NCBI GenBank assembly: GCA_019454045.1
Contig: SKCR01015021.1
Span: forward strand, 1 to 64,000
From: Zanthoxylum bungeanum
Taxonomy: Eukaryota; Streptophyta; Magnoliopsida; Sapindales; Rutaceae
Length of the DNA stretch: 64,000 bases
Direction: 5' to 3'
Position numbers and translations under genes: made by a program. The notes below the pieces were generated by a model. That model did not search any database and had not been told where the DNA came from. It saw only the letters and a program-made list of their open reading frames with translations. Shown in pieces: positions 1-11,834 of the stretch. How positions within the stretch are numbered: position 1 is the first letter of the stretch; each line of letters begins with the position of its first letter.

Positions 1-905
1 CGTCATCCCATGTCACTTTGTCATCATTAATGTCACACATTTCCTCAACTACCCTCAAATGGGCCAATCAGATCCACCCATTTCAGTGTCATTGCATCGG
101 CCTTTGGTAGCTCTGCTCTGCCACTGTATCGGCCTATGGCGGCTATCAGAGGCTACTTCTAATGAGAACTGTTACTTTTCTCACAGTCAGCATTAGCATT
201 CTAGAAGCTTATCCTCTCATCTAGGGCATATATCATATGACTTCAACACAGATCGGTCAGTGATCCCATTTTCGTTCCTTGGGTTGGAACACCGAGGTAG
301 ATGATACTATAAAAATTTTCATTTAGCTCTCTCAACTAGGTTTTGTTTCATTGATAAAGACTCATCGGGTCGGGTTTCAACAAACTCTTAGAAAATCCCA
401 AAGCAACATCCTCTGGGTGGTTGAGTCGGTATCCCAACTTGCTTCTTCATCAACAAGTTCTGCCTTTGGGAGAAACCCCTATGAAATATATAGTCAGGTC
501 CCTCTGTCAAATCATTTCCGTCTCTCCGGGCTCTTGAGCCTTTATCATTCATTTTTGACTAAGTACAATACATATTCTATCACTGTTCGGTATTTAGACA
601 TTTCTCGGGGTGAAAACCAAAATAAAAAATGAATACATACATTTAATTTATATAAAAGATACATTGTACTAAATTTGAACTGAATTTAACAACTTTATTC
701 TAAAACACAATCGTACATGTACACGAACTAATTTAACAAGTTCAAGATTACGAAAATAATTTTAAGAATTAATTTTAATCTAATACTCCTTTAAAGAGTA
801 TGGAAATTCATGCAACAAAACTATATGAAATTAGATATTATGTCAGGAGTCCACAACAACAAAACCATTTTAGTTGAAATTCTTTAAGGGGGAAGGAGTT
901 GATAC
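1..905. other. unassigned AT-rich flank
   Basis: No gene recognised. An open frame of 93 codons at 351-632 (+) has no family signature and no convincing gene context. The stretch 640-900 is AT-rich, and a short tract near 840-860 recurs around 44465, so part of this is dispersed repeat. The last five bases, GATAC at 901-905, look like the left target-site duplication of the Copia element that follows. Confidence 0.4.
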
Positions 906-1048
906 TGTTGGAGAACAATCAATGAATACAATTATTATTATTGAAACAGAAACTTACAAATGAAATACAAACCAAAAACAGTAACTTACAAAAAGCAAGA
1001 AATAAAAATCAACAACATAAACTTACAGTGCAAAGTAAACAAAAGCAA
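906..1048 (-). repeat. 3' LTR remnant of truncated Copia element
   Basis: About 143 bp that align base by base, with few differences, to 2475-2615. Only the final part of the LTR remains. At about 1048 the sequence passes directly into pre-integrase coding sequence read on the minus strand, marking the deletion junction. Confidence 0.7.
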
Positions 1049-1049
1049 A

Positions 1050-1767
1050 CCAAAATTGACCATTCTATGAATACATTTAAAGTTTATGTGACTTAGTCTA
1101 GCATGCCATAATTCAGAAGATTCAAGCAAGTAAACAGAAGTCTTATTTATTTTATTAATAGTAGCATCAACAATTACATTGAGTTAGAAGAGCTTTTCAG
1201 AGGGGTAGCCATTTCCTACAAATGTTTCCCCCTTAGTGAGAACAAATTTGTCAGATTTAAATACAAGTTTAAAACCATTCTTGCTTAAAACAGAACCAGA
1301 AATAAGATTCTTAGTAATTTCAGGGACATGTAGTACATCTATAAGAGCAAGTTCTTTCCTGGAAGTGAATTTCATAACCACTTTCCCTTTTCCAGCAACA
1401 GTTGCAGCAGTTGCATTGCCCATATATAACTTTTCATCGCCATTGTTAGGAGTATAGGTGAGAAACATATTTCTATTTCCACAAATATGTCTCGTTGTAC
1501 CAATATCCATCCATCAATCTTTACTATCAGTCAATAAATTGACTTTAGAAATGATAACACCAACAAATTAGTCTTCAACAATATTTGCTTGTTTGTAGTT
1601 GTTATTATCATTTGGACCCGAATTTCCTTTCTTGTGGCGGAAGTCTAGTGCTCGGTGTCCAAATTTTCCACACACCCAACAAGCACCTTTAATTCCCTTG
1701 AAATTCTTCCTTTTGCAACAAGAACTTTCTGATTTTTATCTTTCCCTTTATCGTTCCATTTATTCTT
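1050..1767 (-). pseudogene. pol: Copia zinc knuckle, protease and pre-integrase fragment
   Basis: Continuation of the same reading direction. A CCHC-type knuckle at about 1692-1650 reads CWVCGKFGHRALD, so the final cysteine is replaced by aspartate. Two in-frame stops (TAA and TGA) separate it from the aspartic protease, which begins WMDIGTTRHICG; the D-I-G triad stands in for the usual D-S/T-G. The protease frame is open at 1510-1184 (108 codons). A GAG-pre-integrase motif, LWHARLSHINFK, follows in another frame at about 1110-1060. The sequence ends at the deletion junction with the 3' LTR. Confidence 0.8.
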
Positions 1768-2453
1768 CTAGTTTTGAGGCTTAGGCTTTGACACCCATCC
1801 ACTCTCAATGACATTCACTTTGGCTTCAAATTCTGAAATATTCAGCCCTTCACTATTGTGGTGATCTTCTTGCACCATCAGTTTGAGAACCAGATCTTCC
1901 ATTGACATGTCAGTCTTTTTATGCTTCAAATGTATCTTGAAATCTTTCCAAGATTGAAGTAATTTTTCTATCATAGATCTGACAGCAAACTGTACCGATA
2001 GTACCATGCCTTTTACCGCAAGTTCATGGATAAGAATCTGTAATTCTTCGACTTGGTTGACAATAAACTTTGAATCCACCATTTGGTACTTTAGAAATTT
2101 CCCAACAATGAATTTATTTGAACCAACATCTTCAATCTTATATTTGTTTTCCAGGGATTCCCATAGTTCCTTGGCAGTCTTATAAGATCTGTATACATCA
2201 TACAAAGAATCATCAAGGCTATTCAGAATATAATTCCTACATAAAAACTCACTGTGTTTCCATGCATCAATTGCCTTGAGTTTTTTTGCAGGAATATTAT
2301 CTCCTTCTGCCACTAGGCATTCTTCCTTGACGACATGTGCAAGGTTCAATGTTGTTAAATAAAACAGCATTTTCTGTTGCCATATTTTAAAATCAAGTCA
2401 TTTGAACTTGTCTGGTTTCTCAACATGAGGCTTCACAGCATTCACAGATTGTT
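1768..2453 (-). pseudogene. gag: Copia gag (UBN2-type), broken
   Basis: Capsid-type gag of a Ty1/copia element. The open part runs from about 2370 to 1768 (200 codons) with the usual order: WQQKMLFYL near the start, an FLCRNYILNSL helix, a LWESLENKY motif and a FKIHLKHKK segment before the basic tail. Upstream in the same frame the coding sequence continues to about 2453 (VEKPDKFK) but is cut by a TGA where a glycine is normally found. In a live element gag forms the virus-like particle that packages the RNA. Homologous gags occur in Copia element A in this window. Family assignment is firm; function is lost. Confidence 0.85.
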
Positions 2454-2474
2454 CTATAATCTTCTGCTATAGAT

Positions 2475-3237
2475 TGTTGGAGAACAATCAACGAATACAA
2501 TTATTATTATTGAAACAGAAACTTGCAAATGAAATACAAACCAAAAATAGTAACTTACAAAGCAAGAAATAAAAATCAATAACATAAACTTACAGTGCAA
2601 AGTAAACAAAAGCAAAAAACAGCAAACTGATTTTATAGATTGAGGCTAGCAGATAATACTATGTCATATAGCAGAAATTCGCCCATACTCTTGTGCTTGT
2701 AGTGCGTTGAGCGTCTGCCAACATGATTCAACAATCTGAAGACCGAAATTTCTGCACCGAAGTTTCGATCCCTGGCGAATTTACTAAGTATTTTCTCAAG
2801 ATCATAACTGTTTGAATATGGTAAATTTTATCTATTTTTCATGTGTATACGCCTCTGGCCTTTTTATTCCATTTATATAAAATAATAGGAATTGCCACCA
2901 AAAAGTTTTTTTTTAGAATATCAGTTAATCTGCAAGAGGCGTGTTGATCAGACACACATCTTCAGATTTAAAAAATGAATATAAAAAAATTAAAACGTTT
3001 TATTAAACAAAGCATTTAATTAATCATAAGAGCCAAGGCTCAAGGCCCATCTTTGATTAATTAATATATATTAAATATATTAATGTCATGCCTACCAACC
3101 ACACACATCAATAAGCCCAAACCCACTTGCTTTTTCCAATTTAATATAAGTGTTTAGAAAACACTTATAAACCTTTCATTTTCCATTTACATTTTAGATG
3201 TGGGACTACTCCTACTATTTTTATACAAACTCTCACA
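2475..3237 (-). repeat. 5' LTR of truncated Copia element
   Basis: 763-bp LTR. On the minus strand it begins TGTGAGAGTTTG and ends GTTCTCCAACA, so it has TG...CA ends. Its terminal ~140 bp are repeated in direct orientation at 906-1048. The start was placed by the TG end together with the matching GATAC/GATAT flanks. Confidence 0.7.
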
Positions 3238-4253
3238 GATATATCACTCATCTTGATACATTACATGTGAAGAGTTATGCATGCACAATGATACGTGAGG
3301 GAGATGTAAATTACATGGTAAGAGGATCCAAGAGCAAGTATAGGTTTAATTAATTTATCTTCTATTAATTTAGTATTATCAATACAAAGAGTTAAAATTA
3401 CTGTAGCAAAAAATACTTGGAAAGCAAATTAATTATTTTCGAGGTTTCGGGTTCTCGACATTAAGCTTATTAGACTTAAATCATGAACTTTTTGAAACCT
3501 GAAAGTATATATTCTTAGAATAATTAAAGTTTTTCAACATTGAATGAGAGTGGGATTGATGTACCGTATAATATTGTATGGCATTATGAGGAAGCAGAAA
3601 AGGTAAACAAAAATAATGTTGGCAAAAACAAACGAAATGAGTACACTTTATGAACTAATACAACAATAAAACAATCGTAAAATGAAAAACAAATTGTAAC
3701 AAACAAATAATAAAATTACACCGAATAGGTATAAATTTCAACAAATAGATTCATAAGAGAAAGAAACTACCAAGATAATATTCCTTAAAATATATTCATC
3801 TCTTGCCGTTATTGGTACTTAGGATTTAACAATGATTATTTTTTAAGATACAATCGGAATGAATCATTCCAGCGAAAAACTTGATCAGGAAAAGTGTGAC
3901 GGCAAAGGAAGGATGAAAATGATTGGAGAGTGCATCTATCATTAATATATCTTGCCAACTACTCTTTGAGTGATTATATATAAACCTTTTTAGCTTTTAT
4001 CCCTTCCAAAGTGTGGATTTTTTCCTATCTATTTTGAGAGATAATTTCTCATACATCGGACTATTATTTTAAATATATAAATAAATGATTTTGAAGTATT
4101 CACATAGGAAAATCCGAATTACTTTTGACCTCTTACTTTCATTAAGTGAGTCTTATTCAAAATCATGTTTCAAAATAGTAAATCATGTTTTTTTTCCTAA
4201 CAAATAAAGTTCTGAATAATATGATTTTATAGAATGAAAAGATAAGAAATTTA
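3238..4253. other. AT-rich spacer with dispersed repeat
   Basis: No coding signal. At 3260-3420 lies a copy of a dispersed repeat (ATGCATGCACAATGATACGTG, then GGTAAGAGGATCCAAGAGCA, then a run ending in TAGTATTATCAAT) that recurs at 43725-44290, 44545-44670 and 45410-45570. The remainder is AT-rich with no recognisable feature. Confidence 0.5.
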
Positions 4254-4622
4254 TCACAACCCCCTCCCTAGAGCGGGCCCAACCCTAGAAAGGGGTCCGC
4301 GAACCACTTCAGCTCGAGCACCTATATGTCATGCAACTGAACCAAAAGTTCACAAAGAAAATTAATATTCCAAAAATGCAATCCAATAATCCCAAATAAA
4401 TATTTACACCAAAAGTTTCTGGAAACATGAAAGTTGTTCTAAATATCCTATCTCAAAAACCAAAAGAAATGTCTGGACCAACCCGACTGACGACTGTGGT
4501 AAACGAGTCAAATCCTGGTACTTATACTGCTACTGAGGCGCTGACGAACTACATGAGATGTTTGGGAAATGAGGGGGGGGGGGGGGTGAGGTTAAAGAGC
4601 TCAAAAAGTAAAAATACTCATA
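4254..4622. repeat. left terminal inverted repeat
   Basis: Matches the reverse complement of 8311-8671 almost throughout. Landmarks are AGAGCGGGCCCAAC, GGGGTCCGCGAACCACTTC and ATGTCTGGACCAACCCGACT. It contains a 14-G run near 4572-4586 that is shorter in the right copy. The 87-codon frame starting at 4427 lies largely within this repeat and is not treated as a gene. Confidence 0.8.
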
Positions 4623-7600
4623 CTCTCTCCTGCCCACTCTTTCTCTATCCGCTGTACTTTCTCTCTCTACGTTTTTGTTCGTCTCTCTAACTACTAACTG
4701 GTTTTGTGTTATGTCCGTTGATCACCTCATTATGAAATTTTGAAGTTGTTGGAGCTCGGTACGTTATATTTTACAGTTTTATGGGTGTATTTGTAAGATT
4801 TTGAGAGTTTTGGACTTCGTAATTTGGCATGTTTAGGGACCTAAATGTATGAATTCTGATTTCTAGTAAGTAATAGGTGATAAATGAGAAGTTTGGGATT
4901 AAATTGATAATATTGGAGAGTATTGGGGTTAAATTATAAATTTAAAAAATTTAGGGGTAAAATCATAATTTATTAAATATAGGGACCTAATCGTAATTTT
5001 ATAATTTTTCCAGATTTTAACGAGGACATATAGATATAGAGAGTTTTACGTGAATTGAGGTAAGTACAAAGCACAATGATTCTTTTAACATAAAATATTT
5101 GATGTTTGATGTTTGAAATATGAGTCTATATACAATAGTATAAATATATTTATACATATATGTTTGGAAAATTGATTGAGTAAGTGATAGCATGAGAACA
5201 TAAATTGTGAATACAAATTTTGGGTATAATTGTATGTTTGTACTATGAATCGAAGTATTTGAGTATTATGTGATTTTGAGATGAGTTGATGAATGAAATG
5301 TGATGAGATGTGTTATATTGGATGTTGTGTGAGATTATTGTTATGTTGTCGGATTTAGTATAATAGTGGTCGAATATGCGAGATTAGCAGAGGCGCGTGT
5401 GTAGGCATTGCATTTTTACATATCAGCCCAATGATGAGCCTCGAATGGAGGCACTACTTTTTAGTTGCGGAAGTTGCGGAAAGCGGTCGTCGGAAGGGAA
5501 GGGTCAAAAATTGACATTTTTATTGGATTTGGTTCGCTTGTTCAAGTTTCAGATTCGCTCGTTCGGTCTCAATTTTAAAATTTATCCTCGGCCCGGTTCA
5601 CAATAATTTCCCTCCTTTCACGCCCATTCCAACAAAAAGCCATTTCTTTCTCCCAGCCTTGCCTCCCACGTGAAACAACTCCCCCCACTCCATAAACGAA
5701 TCAAACCCCACCATTTTTAAACCCCACGTAAGTACCCACCTCACATGCCTTCTACCCTTCATTTTCCAAAATATTTCACAAATAATAATCAAACACCAAA
5801 GACAACTCCCTGCCACCTTCCTTTATTTTTTATTCAACAAACAAACATGCCCTTCCAAACCAAATGCTCCCCACCCACGTGAATCTCCATTTGTCAACAA
5901 AATCCTTATCTCCACCGAATTTGCTCTTGTTTTGTACCCCTTGATTGCCCTTCAATCATGCTTGGAACACACCACGCACAGCAAAACTGATCATCTATAA
6001 AATGGATCCTCTCGGCTAAGATCATCCATGGCCATGAACCCTCCATCACCATTGCACTTCATGAGGGGACCATCATTCCTTGATCATCTATCAAATTCAT
6101 CTTCATTCGGCTGAAAACCTGAAGACACCTCTCGGCTTTGCACAAAACCACACCTGGATCTCTCCTTCCTGGATCACCCTCACTGCACTCAACCCTCTCG
6201 GCCTCATCCCCTAACCCCTCACTGCCAAGAGCCACGTGAAGCACCCTATGCGCAACCCTAGCCCTGCCGAGCACACCACCATCCATGCAGGGGCTGATCA
6301 TCATCGAACCTTCATGTAGCTGAGCTCCTCAAGCCACTGCCTTCATGCACAGCAAACACCCTTCACTGCCGAGCCTCAAACGCATGAACCAGCCCTGACC
6401 TTCACTTGCCATGATCATCATCAACCCTTAATGCACACAGCAGCTCTTGGCATCACCATAAACACCATCAGCTCGCCACCCTAACCAAGAACCAAGCCTT
6501 AAAAGACAACCCACTGTCGAGAGGAGCAACTTGAAACAACTCTTGATCCTCTATAAACAAATGATCATCAACAGCCCCTGGACCAACTGACCTTCACGTA
6601 AACCCTCCACAAACTGCACCATTCACCGCCGAGAACCAGCCACTGCACAGCTCACCAACCCCTCACTTCATTGCCGAGAACCAGCACCTCCATACACTGC
6701 CGAGAAGAGCCCACTGCATCATCATCAACCGAGCCCATGCACATGAAGAACCGAGACCCTCACGTATAACCTACTGACCTTCACCAAACTGTCATCAACA
6801 AAGCACCCTCCACTGCCAAGAAAACCCCTACACACTTCACGTGAAACTCACCTTAACAACCCTAGCTAGCCCCAACCTCTCGGCATCACAAGAACCCTAG
6901 CCATGCATGTAATCAGCTATCACCCTCAAACAACCCCCTCATGTGCACCAAACCAGCCCACTGCACAACCATACACTGTCCCAACAGCCTTCTAGAACCC
7001 ACTCAAAACAGCGAGTGATGCCCCTCTGAAACTGTGACCCTAACACCTCCATAACTGCCGAAAATGAATTGTTAGAATGCACACATAACCGAGGACAAAG
7101 TAGCCCAAAACAGTGGATAAAAAAATGGAGAAAACAGCGGGCGGAGACCGCGAGTGAAAATGGAAAAAACAGTAAAAACAGTGGAAACAGCGGACCATCG
7201 AAAACAGAGAAAACAGTGAACCTGTGAAAATTGTAGAAACAACGGACCAGTGAAAACATCAAAACGATATCCCTTCCGGCACCGTGGAACGCACTCTCGG
7301 AAAGCGACTTAAAAGGTAAGACGTGAGGGCACCCTTTTATTTATTATCCTTTATTTTTAGTTATTTTATTGTTTTATTTCGCATTATTATTGTGAATTGG
7401 TGCATGATGTGATTTCTGGGTGAACGGAATATGTGTTCTCTCTTGTGGTATATCGGATGGAAACCCGGACGTAAATTCCGTAGCCGAATCCGAATGGACG
7501 GTATTGCGGTTTGCACTCGGGATACAATGCCACGTATCACTTGAGAGACACACGTATTTCGTTTCATCCAAACCTTGTATTTGAGCATGATTAGGTTGCT

Positions 7601-8310
7601 AGTATGTTGTTTATTCCTTAAGCATGATTAGGTTGTTAGTATGTTATTTCCCTATGTATGTTATAGTTATTTACTTCGCAATAGGAGTTTTATCTATGTT
7701 TGTTTAGGTTGTTGTTTAGTTTTCATGTTTGATAATGTAACATGTTCGTTGTGTGATATTGTATGTTTACCTTTATGAACGTGAATTAGATCTAGGTTAA
7801 TCTCAGACATGTATGTTGTGTAGACTTGGTTAAATTATTGCACAAATCCGTTCATTACAAGTGGCATAAGTAAGGGACCATTCCGAACCCAACGGTTTGA
7901 GGTCTTCCCTTGCGAGGGGTGAGTGCGGCCTTAAATCATTTTTCCCGGTTCACACCGGGTGGCGACTCCATTTTATTTCTCCGGTTTAGTCCCCCGCGGG
8001 CTACTCCGTACTCTCGACCGGGCCGCGAGCCCGGAACAACGTCGTCCAGTTTCTGTGTCCTACAGCGTGGTTTAATCCCCCTTTTGCACATTTATGCGGG
8101 ATTATACGGTGGGAAACCTTGGGAGTAAGAGATTGACTCTCCCAATGGTTTCAGTCCATTATTATACCGAATTCAGATAGCAAACCTTGTTTAATTGAGA
8201 TGTGTTGTTATGACTATGTTTTGCCTGAGTTAGCTTTTAAATATTAATTTTTATTTTCATATATTAATTATTATGTATATATATATTTTGTTGGTGAGGT
8301 CATGTTTAGT
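4623..8310. other. interior of the inverted-repeat element
   Basis: No protein family recognised in any frame. 4740-5080 holds runs of the type TAGGGACCTAAATG and GGGGTTAAATTATAAAT that are common in plant LTR and intron DNA. 5600-7260 is poor in G on the plus strand, with recurring short words around GCCGAGAACC, CACTGC and CTCGGC. 7860-8050 contains GGGTGGCGACTCC and CCGCGGGC, words I associate with gypsy LTR or leader DNA. The minus-strand frame at 6939-7262 is low-complexity translation and is not called. Confidence 0.45.
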
Positions 8311-8671
8311 TATGAATGTTTTTACTTACCGAGCTCTTTAAGCTCACCCCCCATTTCCCAAACATCCCAGGTAGTTCGTCAGCACAACAGTAGCAATATC
8401 AATACCATGATTTGACTCGTTTACCACATCCGTCAGTCGGGTTGGTCCAGACATTTCTTTTGGTTTTTGAGATAGGATATTTAGGACAACTTTCATGTTT
8501 TCAAAAACTTTTGGTGTAAACATTTATTTGGGATTTATTGGATTGCATTTTACGAAATATTATTTTTCTTTGTTAACTTTTGGTTCAGTTGCATGACATA
8601 TAGGTGCTCGAGCTGAAGTGGTTCGCGGACCCCTTTCTAAAGTTGGGCCCGCTCTAGGGAGGGGGTCATGA
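8311..8671. repeat. right terminal inverted repeat
   Basis: Inverted partner of 4254-4622. The two copies differ by scattered substitutions and small indels, for example the G-run length and a divergent stretch around 8370-8410, indicating an insertion that is not recent. Confidence 0.8.
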
Positions 8672-9305
8672 CAAAAATAAACTAAGATTTTGACATCATT
8701 TTATCAAACTAGGATATTTAATTTTTTTTGTTGGAAATGCATAATCAATATTATTGAAAACTAAGAAAAATACAAAAATCCAAAATACCCCTTACAAATA
8801 CCTATCACCAAAAGTGGATGATAAACAAGAAAACATAACCACAATCTCTAACATCCTAACCACCAAAATCATTAGCACCATAATAAACCAAAAAGCTGCT
8901 CCAGATCCTTAACTGTTTCTAATGGAGGCTTTTATTCCCTTCTTGAAATATTGAAAAATTGGGTGAAACTGGACGAGTTATGTCGCTGACAAGATCTCCA
9001 CTTAGAGTTAAAAGCCTGTTATTCCCTTTCACTCTACCTTTACATAATCGTTCCTGAAAAAATGACTTACCCCTTCATGACTCAGCAAGCAAAAGATATT
9101 CACATTTCACATCAAACATTGCAGGTTACACAAGTTCTCACCACAAAATGAATGAACTTCCATATATAATCATATCAGCAAAACGCCAAAAAACCAACAC
9201 ATTCGAAACTTCATACCACTATACATCATCAATTCCTCATAAGTTTTCCAGCACATATAAGTATAGTGCGTTGCCTTTTTACAACAGGGGCATGACCCCA
9301 ATGAG
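8672..9305. other. unassigned AT-rich spacer
   Basis: I see no gene, repeat ends or transposon motif here. It lies between the inverted-repeat element and the target-site duplication (ATACA, 9306-9310) of Copia element A. Confidence 0.4.
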
Positions 9306-9310
9306 ATACA

Positions 9311-9855
9311 TGTTGTAAATTCTTAAAATATGCTTGGTTAAGATGTAAGAGAGACATGTCCCTTAGATGATACCCTATAGGGACATGTCCTCCAATTGAG
9401 AAACATGGAAGAGGTACAACCTTTTGAAGGGTTGCACCCCAACTCAAATGGTGTCCTTAAGGCACCATTTCATGCCTTTATAAGGAATGATCCATGTTCA
9501 TTCTCAATATCTTCAGCAAGTCTGAATTTTGTGTGTCACATTTTCTTTGTTTACTAAGAGAGAGTTCCACCATATTTCAAGTTCAAATACTTGTTAAGGA
9601 GTGCCCCATTGAACAAGAAGAATCCGAGGAATCCTGGGAGAACGTTAGCTATATCGCATCTATAGAGCACAGTGACGAAGGTTAATAAGTTCTTAATGAT
9701 AGAGAATCATCTCGACTTGGACGTTTTTTAATCAAGTTTTTCTGGTTCTTAAAATTTTAGGGTTTGCATGATTGTGTATATCTACTTTTGATTTTCTGGT
9801 TTTGATCTGTATGTTTGCATGTTAGTTTACGTTTAATGACACTAATCCACCAACA
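9311..9855 (+). repeat. 5' LTR of Copia element A
   Basis: 545 bp, TGTTG...CAACA. A TATAAGG box lies at 9479-9485. The LTR differs from the 3' copy by many substitutions and an internal length difference (545 against 499 bp), consistent with an old insertion. No standard tRNA-Met primer site was recognised immediately after it. Confidence 0.88.
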
Positions 9856-9954
9856 ATCTTAAGAACTTATTAATTTAGAGTTGTTAGATAGTAATTCGCA
9901 TGCTTAGATAAGAAAATTTTCTAGAAAAATAAAGTCTGTGCATGAAAAATACGT

Positions 9955-10300
9955 AGGGCGTTCGAACGCCCGATGAACGTGAAGGTAAAAATATGAAATT
10001 TCGTAAGAACGTTCGAACGTGTCTTCAAACGCAACTCGAACGCAAGCCTTCTGCCTAAGAATGTTCGAACGCATCTTCAAACGCAAATCGAACGCAAACC
10101 CTCTGACTTAAAACGTTCGAACGCGTCCTAAATGAAATACGAACTCAAACTTTGTGGAATAGTCTGTTCGAACGTGTTTTCGAATGCTCCACGAACGTGA
10201 ACTCTCTGGAACACTTCGTTCGAACGCGTTCTCGAACGCAACACGAATGTGCACACACTAGACAGTCTCGTTCGAACGTAGATACGAACGTGACACTAAC
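9955..10300. repeat. degenerate repeats built on the palindrome CGTTCGAACG
   Basis: About six degenerate units of roughly 60 bp, each with GTTCGAACG, a second CGAACG half and a short spacer such as CTCTGGAA. The same unit type, in the same orientation, recurs at 53490-53740. The block sits in the leader of Copia A, between the 5' LTR and the nested gypsy-type element. Confidence 0.7.
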
Positions 10301-10361
10301 GAATTAGTCCTGGAATTGTTTATAAACTGAATAGACTTAGTTTAATTTAAGTAATCATAAT

Positions 10362-11317
10362 TGTTGACAAATGATTTTCATCCCATGGGCAGTTTCGAGA
10401 TAACCCTCCCGAGATAATTCTCATTCGACCTTGAATTTGTTTGGTTATGGGGAGACCAAATGCAAACATAACGAAAGGCAAGAATAACACAAAAATCAAC
10501 AAATAGTATTTAACGTGGTTCGGCAGAGCAAGTCCAGCCTACGTCTACGAGCACAAAGTGAGGGGTTGGTTTTTATTATCGAATCGAGCTCGACCGACCT
10601 GTTTAGGGGCGGGTCGAAAGGGAAACCGAGCTGTTTGTGTTTCACTTTTTTACAAATAATGTTCACTCTCTTGTTATAAAATTTGCTATCCATTTCGCCA
10701 TCCTCTTTCAAATGAAACTAACTCTCCTTTATATACTCAAGGAGTTACAACACTATTCCCCTGCTTCCATGACGTCACCCACGTGAACTTCCGGTTGATT
10801 AACGGGTTCTCTGCCCCAAAACTGTCTTCGTCGAAAGCAAACCTGTCATCTGACGGCTTGTCACATCACCTTAATTGACACACTGCCACACGCAACAATA
10901 ATGGTGTCAGCCTGGAAAGATCCAATGCGATGATACATACATAATTTAGGAGTTCAAATTACCCCGTTCACACGTCGGTATTCCATAGGGCGGAAGGATG
11001 ATCTGCCGAACTACACAAACTGTTCCTGTCCTGACCCAAATTGTCCGAGCTCATCAACTTGTTCCAGAAGGTAAGATAAAACCAAACAGAGCACCCGATC
11101 TACTGTGGTCGGCCTCGGCTCTGAGTTTGTTGGTCTCTGAAATCTACACTGCATTGTGTCCCCTGGTCGGACAGATCCAGGAAACTAGGTCCGAACACCA
11201 TTCCTGGCCGAGGAGTAACCAATACCTTCTGAACATCCGTCCTTTCAAAAGGAGAAGTTTCATCTCTGCCTTTGCCGTACTGTTCAAAATACTTATTACA
11301 GAAAATCACCATCAATA
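10362..11317 (-). repeat. 3' LTR of non-autonomous gypsy copy 1
   Basis: 956 bp, slightly longer than the 5' copy because of a tract near 10715-10740 absent from it. The frames called by length inside both LTRs (for example 10998-11390 and 13600-13923) are equivalent LTR sequence and not genes. Confidence 0.88.
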
Positions 11318-11834
11318 TTTGTCCCCTAGTTCTCGGTATCAACGAGTTAACGAGTTGATATCGGGAACTACAAAATCAGAAGTTTGCTGATCAGCCGGTG
11401 GGTAGTCGGCTCTTGGAGCCTCAGAAAAAACTGCCTTGGTTGTCTATCAGGTCATCATTGACATCTTCATGTGCTCGATCACTGAGGATTCTGATGTCTA
11501 TCCAAATGATTCTCTGACTTGAAGCAAATACCCCATGCCAATGAAAAGCCTCTCGGTGGGACATAACCTGACCCCGAGGTAGTGGAACATTTGGCTCCAA
11601 GGGAATGTTATCTTCCAGGAGCAAAAGGAATCCGGCCATGGGGGAAATGATCCGACCTCATACCGATGAAAAACCTCTCGGTGGGACGTAACCCGACCCC
11701 GAGGAAGTGGAACACTTGGTTCCGAGGGAATGTTACCTCCCCGGACCAATTGAGAGCCGACTATGGGGGAGATGCTCCGACCACATGCCGATGAAAATCC
11801 ACTCGGTGGGACGTAACCCGACCCCGAGCTAGCA

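Larger units (their letters stand above)
906..3237 (-). mobile_element. truncated Copia LTR retrotransposon
   Basis: Minus-strand Ty1/copia element with large internal deletion. Order on the minus strand: complete 5' LTR (3237-2475), gag, zinc knuckle, protease, GAG-pre-integrase, then an abrupt junction near 1048 into the last ~140 bp of the 3' LTR. Integrase, reverse transcriptase, RNase H and most of the 3' LTR are missing. Outer flanks are GATAC (901-905) and GATAT (3238-3242), a 5-bp duplication with one mismatch. Both LTR copies share the end that reads TGTTGGAGAAC on the plus strand. I recognised no standard tRNA-Met primer site next to the 5' LTR. Confidence 0.8.
4254..8671. mobile_element. 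4.4-kb non-coding element with long terminal inverted repeats
   Basis: The two ends are inverted copies of each other for about 365 bp (4254-4622 and 8311-8671), with outer ends reading TCACAACCCCCTCCC and, reverse-complemented, TCATGACCCCCTCCC. I found no transposase-like or reverse-transcriptase-like frame inside. The interior is a mosaic: AT-rich DNA to 5390, a strikingly C-rich, G-poor strand at 5600-7260, then a GC-rich tract at 7860-8130. Candidates are a MULE-like or foldback DNA transposon, or two oppositely oriented LTRs of one gypsy family joined by rearrangement; the TCATGACCCC/GGGGTCATGA ends also resemble chromovirus LTR ends. No clear target-site duplication was seen. Confidence 0.6.

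Noticed and set aside
351..632. 93-codon plus-strand frame near the left edge
   Set aside because: No recognisable family, no promoter or splice context, and short enough to occur by chance.
880..905. Polypurine-like AAGGGGGAAGGAG before the TG at 906
   Set aside because: The element here is on the minus strand, so a plus-strand polypurine tract at this place would be on the wrong side. Taken as coincidence in the flank.
5598..7262. Minus-strand frames in the C-rich zone, such as 6939-7262
   Set aside because: Compositional bias keeps stops rare there. The translations are low complexity and show no domains.
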